Positions 34,867 through 42,405 of a DNA stretch of 64,000 nt are shown here, piece by piece (position 1 is the first letter of the stretch; the number at the start of each line of letters is the position of its first letter). The DNA comes from an uncultured Collinsella sp. (GTDB taxonomy: Bacteria; Actinomycetota; Coriobacteriia; Coriobacteriales; Coriobacteriaceae). Below the pieces are notes generated by a model, which did no database searches, was not told where the DNA came from, and saw only the letters and a list, made by a program, of their open reading frames with translations. The translations under genes were made by a program, and so were the position numbers. The stretch is taken from NCBI GenBank assembly GCA_900540845.1, contig UQHS01000003.1:72543-136542 (forward strand), written 5' to 3'.

Positions 34867-35871
34867 ATGGCTGTTACTTTCGAAGGTTACGAGCGCCGCG
34901 TTGAGAAGATCAACGCCTGCCTCGCCGAGAACGGCATCGCCTCCCTCGAGGAAGCCGAGCAGATCTGCCTCGACCACGGCGTGAACGCCCGTGAGATCGT
35001 GCACGACACCCAGTCCATCGCGTTCCAGAACGCCGAGTGGGCCTACACCCTCGGCTGCGCGCTTGCCATCAAGAAGGGCGCTAAGACCGCTTCTGAGGCT
35101 GCCGCCATCATCGGTGAGGGCATCCAGGCCTTCACCGTCCCGGGCTCCGTCGCTGAGGACCGCAAGGTCGGTCTCGGCCACGGCAACCTGGGCGCCATGC
35201 TCCTGTCCGACGACACCGAGTGCTTCGCGTTCCTCGCCGGCCACGAGTCCTTCGCCGCTGCTGAGGGCGCCATCAAGCTGGCCCTCAACGCCAACAAGGC
35301 CCGCAAGACGCCCCTGCGCGTCATCCTGAACGGCCTCGGCAAGGACGCCGCCCAGATCATCGCCCGCATCAACGGCTTCACCTACGTGAAGACCCAGTTC
35401 GACTACTTCACGGGCGAGCTCAAGATCGTCGAGACCATCCCCTACTCCGATGGTCCCCGCGCTGCCGTCAACTGCTACGGCGCCGACGACGTCCGCGAGG
35501 GCGTTGCCATCATGTGGCACGAGAACGTGGACATCTCCATCACCGGTAACTCCACCAACCCCACGCGCTTCCAGCACCCCACCGCGGGCACCTACAAGAA
35601 GGAGCGCCTCGAGGCCGGCAAGAAGTACTTCTCCGTGGCCTCCGGTGGCGGCACCGGTCGTACCCTGCACCCCGACAACATGGGCGCCGGCCCTGCCTCC
35701 TACGGCATGACCGACACCATGGGTCGTATGCACTCCGACGCCCAGTTCGCTGGCTCCTCCTCGGTGCCTGCGCACGTCGACATGATGGGTCTCATCGGCA
35801 TGGGCAACAACCCCATGGTCGGCGCGACCGTCGCCTGCGCCGTCGCTGTGAACGCTGCCATCAACGAGTAG
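34867..35871 (+). CDS. GGGtGRT family protein, function unknown
   Basis: A 334-residue protein named after its SGGGTGRTLHPDNMGAG motif (around residues 259-275). Other strong stretches are EWAYTLGCALAIKKG, GHGNLGAMLLSDDTECFAFLAGHE and GMGNNPMVGATVACAVAVN. The family is known as a domain of unknown function in anaerobic bacteria and is typically found beside a NifU-like gene, as here. There are no membrane segments. The ribosome site is GGAGGG 8 bases before the ATG. Codon bias is as strong as in the partner gene, pointing to an abundant protein, perhaps a redox or metal cofactor enzyme. The intrinsic terminator at 35913-35944 ends the unit. Confidence 0.9.
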   Translation: MAVTFEGYERRVEKINACLAENGIASLEEAEQICLDHGVNAREIVHDTQSIAFQNAEWAYTLGCALAIKKGAKTASEAAAIIGEGIQAFTVPGSVAEDRKVGLGHGNLGAMLLSDDTECFAFLAGHESFAAAEGAIKLALNANKARKTPLRVILNGLGKDAAQIIARINGFTYVKTQFDYFTGELKIVETIPYSDGPRAAVNCYGADDVREGVAIMWHENVDISITGNSTNPTRFQHPTAGTYKKERLEAGKKYFSVASGGGTGRTLHPDNMGAGPASYGMTDTMGRMHSDAQFAGSSSVPAHVDMMGLIGMGNNPMVGATVACAVAVNAAINE

Positions 35872-35912
35872 CATTCGCATCGCGCATGTCGCGCACATAG
35901 ACTCGGCAAGAT

Positions 35913-35944
35913 AAGAGGCCGTCACCTTCGGGTGGCGGCCTCTT
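35913..35944 (+). terminator. Intrinsic terminator after the GGGtGRT gene
   Basis: A 14-bp stem (AAGAGGCCGTCACC with its complement, one G-T pair) closes on a TTCG tetraloop and is followed by TTCGCTAT. The stem is very stable although the T-tract is short. Confidence 0.75.
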
Positions 35945-35962
35945 CGCTATCAGGGAGCGGAT

Positions 35963-36103
35963 CTCGTCCAACGCGGGAAATGGACCGTATGCGACAAAGA
36001 GCTCTCGTCCAACGCGGGAAATGGACCGTGCGCGGCATAGTCCGCCTCACGAGCGTCATCTTTCCGCCGAAAATCGACGATTTACGACGCTGGTGAGGCG
36101 GAC
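35963..36103. repeat. Direct repeat pair plus long hairpin
   Basis: A 26-base unit occurs at 35963-35988 and again at 36004-36029 (period 41). Next to it, arms at 36040-36057 and 36086-36103 pair over 18 positions with one mismatch, and the loop contains a further palindrome AAATCGACGATTT at 36070-36082. No coding potential. It lies between convergent genes and resembles an intergenic repeat element. Confidence 0.7.
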
Positions 36104-36126
36104 TGAGAAGGCTCGGGGACCGACGG

Positions 36127-37116
36127 CTACAGCTCGGTGGCGCACTCCCCCGCCGCCATCGCAACGACCCCGCGAACTCCCTGCTCGACCATGCTGTCGA
36201 CATCGATGTCCGTGTAGAAGGCGATGTGCTGGGTGAGAATCACGTTGGGGAACTGGCGCAGGTACGCCATGTTGCGATTGGCGAGGATGTCATGCGTACG
36301 GTTGACGTGATAGATGCCATCCTCCTCGGCGAACACATCCATCGCAAGTGCGCCGATCTTCTCAGACTCGATGCCCTGCACCAGCGCTTCGACATCCATG
36401 AGCTCACCGCGGCTCACATTAATGAGAACCACGCCGTCGCGCATCTTGGCGATGGCGTCCGAGTCGATGATCCCGCGCGTCGCATCCATCAGCGGAACGT
36501 GCACCGTGATGAGGTCGCTTAGCGCGTAGAGCTCGTCGAGGGTCACGTACGTGACGTCACCGCGCTGCGCGAGTTCCTCACTCGGATAGGGGTCATACGC
36601 GAGGATCTTGCAGCCAAAGCCACTTAGATAATCGATAACCGCCCGTCCGATACGACCGGTGCCCATCACGCCCACCGTCAAGGTGCGCAACTCGCGACCT
36701 TGCAGTCCCGCGAGCGAGTAATCGTTGACCTGCTGGCGCCACATGGCGGGCTTGTACTTACGCAGCGCCATCAGCATGAGCATGACGGCGAACTCTGCCA
36801 CGCCATACGGAGGGTAGGTCGTGTTGCAGACATGCATTCCCAGGCGCTTGGCGGCGGGAAGGTCAATGTGGTTGAATCCGATGCTGCGTGTGGCGATGTA
36901 GCGGACACCGTGGGCGTGAAGCGCCTCGAGCAGGGATTCGTCGAGGATGCTTTTGTTCACGATGACGACGGCATCGGTGTCCGTAAGCCCTTCCACAGTC
37001 TCGGCCGTAAGCGTGTCGGCGCACCAACTCACCTGGCAATCCGCGGGCAGCGTGGCGCTGACGCGCTCGAGGGCCGCACGTTCGTCGTCGCGCAGCTCAA
37101 AGACCTTGATATTCAT
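36127..37116 (-). CDS. D-2-hydroxyacid dehydrogenase, D-lactate dehydrogenase type
   Basis: A 329-residue NAD-dependent dehydrogenase that would reduce pyruvate to D-lactate. The Rossmann motif is GVMGTGRIG (near residue 150). The catalytic triad appears as arginine in NVSRGELMD, glutamate in MDVFAEEDG and histidine in LTQHIAFYT, and TRSIGFNHIDLPAA marks the D-LDH/VanH subgroup. The ATG at 37116 has AAGGAG upstream. D-lactate could serve fermentation or, through D-Ala-D-Lac ligases, wall precursors; no ligase is nearby, so fermentation is favoured. It is monocistronic, convergent with the GGGtGRT unit. Confidence 0.92.
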   Translation of the reverse strand: MNIKVFELRDDERAALERVSATLPADCQVSWCADTLTAETVEGLTDTDAVVIVNKSILDESLLEALHAHGVRYIATRSIGFNHIDLPAAKRLGMHVCNTTYPPYGVAEFAVMLMLMALRKYKPAMWRQQVNDYSLAGLQGRELRTLTVGVMGTGRIGRAVIDYLSGFGCKILAYDPYPSEELAQRGDVTYVTLDELYALSDLITVHVPLMDATRGIIDSDAIAKMRDGVVLINVSRGELMDVEALVQGIESEKIGALAMDVFAEEDGIYHVNRTHDILANRNMAYLRQFPNVILTQHIAFYTDIDVDSMVEQGVRGVVAMAAGECATEL

Positions 37117-37344
37117 GTGTACACTCCTTCGTGTAGCCTATGTATCTGGCAGCACTATACCCAATGTCGCAGCTTTGTCAGGGCCACTCCCCAATTCCTC
37201 TTATCCCCGATGGGTCGCGAACGGCCCGACCGCTCGCATGGGCGCACGCGCCGTGCGCCGACCTTCCCCTCACGCTGCCGACAAGACCTCGTACCCTAAA
37301 GAGGGAAATCATCATGCATCCGAGCCCACGAAAGGAAGGCACCT

Positions 37345-38937
37345 GTGAACATCGCATATGACGTGCTCATCGTCGGCGGGGGCATCGCCGGCATCACGGC
37401 GGCGATCGAAGCCGCGCGGCACGGAGCGCACACGGCCATCGCATGCCACGGGCCGCTCTTTGGAGGGTCGAGCTTCTACCCCGGCACGTGGGGCCTCGGC
37501 CTCATCGGGCCCGAATCGCCCGAAGACGAGGCAGACCTCATAGACACCATTGAGCGCGTGGGCTGCGGCATGGCCGACCACACCCTCGTCGAGACGTTCG
37601 TGCGCAATGTGCGGCCGTCCATCTCCTGGCTCGAACACGACCTCGGTGTGACCCTCAAGCGCCCCACAAGCCCCGAAAGCGCGCGCGAGGACACCTTCAT
37701 CCCCTGCTTCGACCACAAGCATCGCATGTGGCGCGGCATCACGCGCGACGAATTCGAGACAGTCGCCCGCCGTCACATCGAATCGCTGTCCATCGACGTC
37801 CTTGAACGCTGCGAACTCATGCAGCTCGTTCGCGACCCCATCGAAGCCGGCCCCACACAAGGGGCGATCCTGTTCAACGCGAAGCGACAGCTTTTGTTCG
37901 CGTGCCCGGCGACGGCGGTCGTCCTCGCCACCGGAGGAACGGGAGGGCTCTTTGAGCGAAGCCTGACCTCAAGAGATGTCCTGAGCTCCGCACATGGACT
38001 CGCCATGGACGCGGGGTGCTCGCTGGTGAATATCGAGTTCATGCAGATGATGCCCGGTCTTGTCGCCCCAACGCGGGGCATCGTGTTCAACGAGAAGACC
38101 TTCCGGTACGCCCTGTTTGAGGACACCCAAGCGATTCTTCCCCAAAACAACTCCGAACTCTCCGAACTCCTCGAGGCACGCTCCGGCCATGGACCGTTTA
38201 CCTGCCGACTCGGCGATGAACTGGTGGATATGGCCATCGACGCGGCGGGTGAGGAAGGACTGCCTGTGCGATATCAGTTCCCGTCGGAGAACATTCCCGA
38301 GTTTGTCCAAACCTTTGCGCAATGGATGCAAGATGAGCTCGGGATTGCACCCTCAAGCGAGATGCGCGTCGCCATGTACGCACACGCCGCCAACGGTGGC
38401 ATCCGTATCAACAAGCAGGCAAGTACAGGCATTCCGGGCCTCTACGCATGTGGCGAGGTGACGGGCGGTATGCACGGCGCCGACAGGATCGGCGGGCTCT
38501 CCAGCGCCAACGGCCTTGTATTTGGCAGGATTGCGGGCATGAACGCAGCGAACGCGGGCAACGCATGTGCAAACCGAGACAAGGCCAACGACGCGCTCGC
38601 CTCGGCCCTCGCGACAATACGCATGGCCAGCGTTCCCTTGGACGAGATGGACGCATCTCACATCAATCGGGATATGAGGTACGTCATGACGACGCATGCG
38701 ATGATTCAACGGACCGAAGACGGGCTGGACGCCGCAATCCAGGCAATCGAAGCTCTACAAAACGAAGCACAGTTCCATGGGTCATGCAGGGGATGCGTGA
38801 TTCCCACCGACTCCGCCCTCGCACGGGGTATACGCATTTCGTCCCAGCTCAAACTTGCCCACGCGATGATACGCGCCATGCAAAGCCGTCGTGAAAGCCG
38901 CGGGTCGCATTATCGAGCCGATTTCCCGCCCCGCTAA
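37345..38937 (+). CDS. FAD-dependent oxidoreductase, fumarate reductase/L-aspartate oxidase-like
   Basis: A 530-residue flavoprotein. The FAD Rossmann motif VLIVGGGIAGITAAIEAARHG is at residue 7, followed by VLATGGTGGLF and the C-terminal GEVTGGMHGADRIGGLSSAN signature of the SdhA/FrdA/NadB group. It has no signal sequence, no FMN or haem domain, and no adjacent iron-sulfur subunit or nadA/nadC, so neither a membrane fumarate reductase nor NAD synthesis is supported by context. The start is a GTG at 37345 with AAAGGAAGG 5 bases upstream. It is monocistronic; the substrate is unknown. It may be a soluble reductase for an organic acceptor. Confidence 0.85.
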   Translation: MNIAYDVLIVGGGIAGITAAIEAARHGAHTAIACHGPLFGGSSFYPGTWGLGLIGPESPEDEADLIDTIERVGCGMADHTLVETFVRNVRPSISWLEHDLGVTLKRPTSPESAREDTFIPCFDHKHRMWRGITRDEFETVARRHIESLSIDVLERCELMQLVRDPIEAGPTQGAILFNAKRQLLFACPATAVVLATGGTGGLFERSLTSRDVLSSAHGLAMDAGCSLVNIEFMQMMPGLVAPTRGIVFNEKTFRYALFEDTQAILPQNNSELSELLEARSGHGPFTCRLGDELVDMAIDAAGEEGLPVRYQFPSENIPEFVQTFAQWMQDELGIAPSSEMRVAMYAHAANGGIRINKQASTGIPGLYACGEVTGGMHGADRIGGLSSANGLVFGRIAGMNAANAGNACANRDKANDALASALATIRMASVPLDEMDASHINRDMRYVMTTHAMIQRTEDGLDAAIQAIEALQNEAQFHGSCRGCVIPTDSALARGIRISSQLKLAHAMIRAMQSRRESRGSHYRADFPPR

Positions 38938-39154
38938 CTTCAAAGTGCCGCGCATCGCCAACATAGACATGGGTTGTAGACATGGGTTGCTGGCCGTCAA
39001 CTATGAAAGGGCCAGTGTGACGTCAACAAAATAGTGGGCCGCGCGTCACCAACGATGAGCGAGAATGCATCTCGTCAAAAATCGTTACATGTCGTCACGA
39101 GAGAAGAAGTCCAAGATAAGACAATGCGTAATTGAGTTGTATCTGAAAAGGAAA

Positions 39155-39230
<76 letters not shown>

Positions 39231-39247
39231 GGACAAGTGATGCAATG

Positions 39248-39324
39248 TGGTGGACCGTCAGGGATTCGAACCCTGGACCTTGGGATTAAGAGTCCCCTGC
39301 TCTAGCCAGCTGAGCTAACGGTCC
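39248..39324 (-). tRNA. tRNA-Lys (CUU), second copy
   Basis: This second lysine tRNA has the same anticodon loop CTCTTAA, and the body is almost the same as at 39155-39230, with an extra D-loop base. The acceptor stem differs (GGACCGT with ACGGTCC). CCA is encoded. It is separated from the first copy by 17 bases and probably co-transcribed. Confidence 0.95.
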
Positions 39325-39351
39325 ATTTGCATCGGTGTACAAGAGAGGGAA

Positions 39352-39429
39352 TGGGGTGGGTAAAGGGACTCGAACCCTCGACCTACGGGACCACAACCCG
39401 TCGCTCTAGCCAACTGAGCTACACCCACC
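39352..39429 (-). tRNA. tRNA-His (GUG)
   Basis: Acceptor GTGGGTG with TACCCAC, an extra 5' G opposite discriminator C (the histidine identity pair), anticodon loop TTGTGGT (GTG) and encoded CCA. It is the first of the three tRNAs in transcription order. Confidence 0.95.
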
Positions 39430-39537
39430 ATGTATCTCTTGCACAGCGAAAAGTATTATGCACGGATACTTCGGACTTTGCAAGAGAGATTTTAGAAAAA
39501 GTTTTGCAATCTTGGGCGATCTCTCTCGACCCGGGCG

Positions 39538-40008
39538 TTACCTGGCGCGAATACGCAACGCTGCCTGCGATCGGGCCACAATACCCGTAAGCGCGCCGCA
39601 GCAATCGAGCAGTACGTCGGCAACCTGACCGGATCGCTCGGCCACAAACAGTTGGATGGTCTCATCGATGGTGGGAACCGTTGCACACAAGAGCGCGGTC
39701 GCAAATATGGTCTGGCGAGAGACCAGGTGCTTGGGGTCAAACGCCTGCGAAGCAACGACCCCCAGCAGCAGGTATTCGGTAAAGTGCGCGGTCTTTCTCA
39801 CAATGAAATTCGTCAGCCACTCAAAGGGCAGCCCCACCGAAGCGAGACAGCCCTGAACCCACTGCGTCACCGCAAGGCTAAACGAGCCGCTCCCCTCACC
39901 GGGAACCAGCGAATTGCCCCAAATGCACACGATGCACACGAGCATGAGGACAAACCACGGCATGCTCACGCGCTGCCGCAATGCATGGTATGCGTCTGAG
40001 ATACGCAC
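39538..40008 (-). CDS. VanZ-family membrane protein
   Basis: A membrane protein of about 156 residues with four helices. The VanZ pattern is clear: RKTAHFTEYLLLG in the middle and DETIQLFVAERSGQVADVLLD near the end. VanZ of Tn1546 gives low-level teicoplanin resistance, but most chromosomal VanZ proteins have unknown roles. The frame extends upstream into the preceding gene; the GTG at 40008, just after that gene's stop and with GAGG about 9 bases upstream, is chosen. It probably shares a transcript with the gene at 40013-41182. The tRNAs follow downstream. Confidence 0.85.
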   Translation of the reverse strand: MRISDAYHALRQRVSMPWFVLMLVCIVCIWGNSLVPGEGSGSFSLAVTQWVQGCLASVGLPFEWLTNFIVRKTAHFTEYLLLGVVASQAFDPKHLVSRQTIFATALLCATVPTIDETIQLFVAERSGQVADVLLDCCGALTGIVARSQAALRIRAR

Positions 40009-40012
40009 TGCG

Positions 40013-41182
40013 CTACGCCTCGGCCGTCTGCAAGGCGGGCATCGCCGCCGTGCCGCCCTCGATGACCTTGAGGTACTCATGTGCGGTGCTGTGGACGCTC
40101 TTAGAGGAGACCTTGTCGAATTCCTCCTCGATCAAAGCGTTCACATGGCTGTGGACGCGCGTGGCGTTGCCGCCCTCCGCGACCGCCGCCATGCGGCGTG
40201 CGTCCATCTCGCCCGTTGAGACAGCGCGCTCCTGGGAAACGCAGGCGGCGCGTTGGGGCTGAGAGGCGACGTCGTTTTCAAGAATGGCGAGAGCCGCGCG
40301 CCACATATCCTCGTGGCCCGAGTAGTCGGCCATGGGGACGAAGCCATCCGAGTCGGAAGCAGCTCCAGAGGCAGCAGGTGCCGTCGCAACGGCCTGGGAT
40401 GCTGCCGTGCCGGCTCCAACCGGCTGAGAGGCGGCAGAAGCGGTCATGGTCGGCATCTGCGGCACATACGACCGAGAGGCGGCCGCGCGGCCGTACAGGG
40501 ACGCCAGAGCGTCGCTGCGGTCGGCCTCGGCCTGGCGCTCATCTGCGGTGGGAGCCACGACCTGCGTCATGGGGCGCGAGGCGGCAGGTGCGCTCGCAGC
40601 GACGGCAGCGCTCGCTCCAGCGAACGCCGTGCTTGCGGCGCGGGCGCTCTCTCCTCGGCGCAGCTCCTCGAGCGCGATCTGATACATGTCCTTTGACCGG
40701 GCAGGGTCACAGCTAAACGGCGAGTCGTCGCTGAACATCGTGTCGATCTCGGCCCATGCCTCCATCTCGTCGAGGGCATCGACCGCACGCGAGATGACCG
40801 GAACGCCGTCCGGCTGGCCTTGACGGGCAAACCGCTTGCCGATGAACGTCTGCGCCGGGCTCTGCTTTTCGGCCGGCCGTGCGACCTGCGCCGCACGCTC
40901 GGCCGCGCTTCCCGTAGACGCATACAGGGACGCATAGCGCTCGGCCTCGGCACGCTCGGCCTCCACGCGCTCCGCATGGACATCGAGCATGTGGCCCGTG
41001 AGGGCGAGCATGCCCACACCGGCCAGCGCGCCCGCCGCAAACGGCATGGCGTCCATCCGCACGATGTCGTTGACGCCATCGAAAGATATGGTCGCGGCGT
41101 ATGCCGCAAGCGGCAGAGCCACACCGAGCCCTGCGGAGATGCCTATTGCATTCCCGCGGTAACCAATCTTTGCAGCAGCCAT
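40013..41182 (-). CDS. Unknown protein with two N-terminal membrane helices and a low-complexity tail
   Basis: A 389-residue protein that I do not recognise. Two hydrophobic helices (IGISAGLGVALPLAAYAATI and MPFAAGALAGVGMLALTGHM) occupy residues 10-60. The rest is alanine-, serine- and arginine-rich and probably mostly disordered, with two short repeated-looking segments, EIDTMFSDDSPFSCDPAR and GHEDMWRAALAILENDVAS, near residues 140 and 310. The ATG at 41182 has GAGGGAG 6 bases upstream. It sits 4 bases upstream of the VanZ gene, so the two may be linked in envelope physiology; that is inference from position only. Confidence 0.75.
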   Translation of the reverse strand: MAAAKIGYRGNAIGISAGLGVALPLAAYAATISFDGVNDIVRMDAMPFAAGALAGVGMLALTGHMLDVHAERVEAERAEAERYASLYASTGSAAERAAQVARPAEKQSPAQTFIGKRFARQGQPDGVPVISRAVDALDEMEAWAEIDTMFSDDSPFSCDPARSKDMYQIALEELRRGESARAASTAFAGASAAVAASAPAASRPMTQVVAPTADERQAEADRSDALASLYGRAAASRSYVPQMPTMTASAASQPVGAGTAASQAVATAPAASGAASDSDGFVPMADYSGHEDMWRAALAILENDVASQPQRAACVSQERAVSTGEMDARRMAAVAEGGNATRVHSHVNALIEEEFDKVSSKSVHSTAHEYLKVIEGGTAAMPALQTAEA

Positions 41183-41516
41183 GACGCGCTCCCTCAATCA
41201 ATGCCTACAACGACCCCGCGCGCCGCGCCCGCAGGCACGCCGTGAAGGGATGCTCGGATGGAAAAGATGAAGTGATGTGCTTAGGGCAATCTGACCCAAG
41301 CAACGGATAAGTGGTACGTTTCATCTGCATGTTCCGTCGCGATACCTGTTGATTATGAGAGATGTGCAGCGCGTTTTCAAGCGTCGAAGCCGCTACAATT
41401 ACACAGTTTTCGGTAAGCGTGCACATAATGTGCCCCGCTTGGATAAGGCGACATTGGGGAACAAGATGAGCAATGCCATCAACACCGTACGCAACGGATC
41501 GTATGTTAGGAGCATC
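41183..41516. other. Divergent intergenic region of about 330 bases
   Basis: This should hold the promoters for the 40013-41182 gene (minus) and the SDR gene (plus). The plus-strand frame of the SDR is open across much of it, but sequence before 41517 has no family similarity. No clear hexamers or hairpins were recognised. Confidence 0.4.
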
Positions 41517-42293
41517 ATGAGTCGCATCGCCATCGTGACGGGAGCAAGTTCTGGCCTCGGACGTGAATTCGTCAAGCGCATCGACGCGGGCGAAGCGGGG
41601 CACCTGGACGAGATTTGGATCGTCGCCCGCCGTCAAGAGCGCCTTGAGGCGCTTCGCCGCACCTGCACCACGCCGGTGAGGCCGTTCTGCCTCGACCTGA
41701 CCGACCCGTCTTCGTTCGAGGTCATCGAGGGCGCGCTTCGAGAGACCCCGGCCGCCGAGGTCGCGCTGCTCATCAACAACGCCGGCTATGGCGTGTTCGG
41801 CCCTGTCGCGGCACACGAGCGCGAGGCCGGCGGCGACATGGCGCGCCTGCTCATGGTGGCCCCCATCGAGCTCATCTACCTCACGCTCCCCTACCTGCGC
41901 CGCGGTTCGCGCATCATCAACGTCTCCAGCGTCGCCGCGTTCCTCCCCCAGCCCAACCTTGCGGTCTATGCGGCGGCAAAGCGCTTCATCCTCGACGTGT
42001 CCCGATCGCTTAACGCGGAGCTCGGTGGCGCCGATATTCACGTCATGGCGCTGTGCCCCAAATTCATGCAGACCGAGTTTCTCGATAATCCCGGCGACGA
42101 GCGCGCCGCCAAGGCGATGTGCGCGATCGGCTTCGAGCATGCCGACCGCGTCGCCCGCATCGCGCTGCGCGACTCCCGCCGCGGCAAGGACCTGTGCATC
42201 CCGTCCATCGACATGAAGGCGTATTACGCGGCCTCCCGCGTGCTTCCCTACAAGGTCGCGCTGGCCGCAGAGCGCGCTCTCGGCATCGTATAG
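41517..42293 (+). CDS. Short-chain dehydrogenase/reductase
   Basis: A 258-residue classical SDR using NAD(P)H. The cofactor motif TGASSGLGREFV is at residue 8, NNAGYGVFG in the middle, and the catalytic tyrosine and lysine are in YAAAKRF (around residue 155), preceded by INVSSVAAF. The ATG at 41517 has TTAGGAG close upstream and gives the normal SDR N-terminus. The C-terminus ends with a stretch reading YKVALAAERALGIV. Substrate is unknown; the family covers sugar, steroid and fatty-acyl substrates. It converges with rho across a strong hairpin. Confidence 0.92.
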   Translation: MSRIAIVTGASSGLGREFVKRIDAGEAGHLDEIWIVARRQERLEALRRTCTTPVRPFCLDLTDPSSFEVIEGALRETPAAEVALLINNAGYGVFGPVAAHEREAGGDMARLLMVAPIELIYLTLPYLRRGSRIINVSSVAAFLPQPNLAVYAAAKRFILDVSRSLNAELGGADIHVMALCPKFMQTEFLDNPGDERAAKAMCAIGFEHADRVARIALRDSRRGKDLCIPSIDMKAYYAASRVLPYKVALAAERALGIV

Positions 42294-42333
42294 GGCCCAA
42301 AGACAAGCTGTAGCGGCCCGCAACGTACAACAA

Positions 42334-42366
42334 GGGGCGCCGGATGCACGTGGCATCCGGCGCCCC
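42334..42366. terminator. Bidirectional hairpin between the SDR and rho genes
   Basis: A perfect 14-bp stem (GGGGCGCCGGATGC and complement) encloses ACGTG. It sits between two convergent genes and can serve both, though neither side has a long T-run. Confidence 0.7.
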
Positions 42367-42405
42367 CATTGCATTCGTTAGGTGGCCTTTTCGCGCGGGC
42401 AGCCC

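Noticed and set aside
37345..38937. FAD protein as L-aspartate oxidase (nadB)
   Set aside because: nadA and nadC are absent and the fold is shared by many reductases; only the wider family was assigned.
38938..39154. Short repeats resembling a CRISPR start
   Set aside because: Only two adjacent copies of a 13-base unit (TAGACATGGGTTG) exist, with no spacers and no cas genes.
39538..40008. VanZ protein as evidence of a glycopeptide resistance cluster
   Set aside because: No vanA/vanX/vanR/vanS genes are nearby and the D-lactate-type dehydrogenase lies 2.4 kb away on an unrelated unit.
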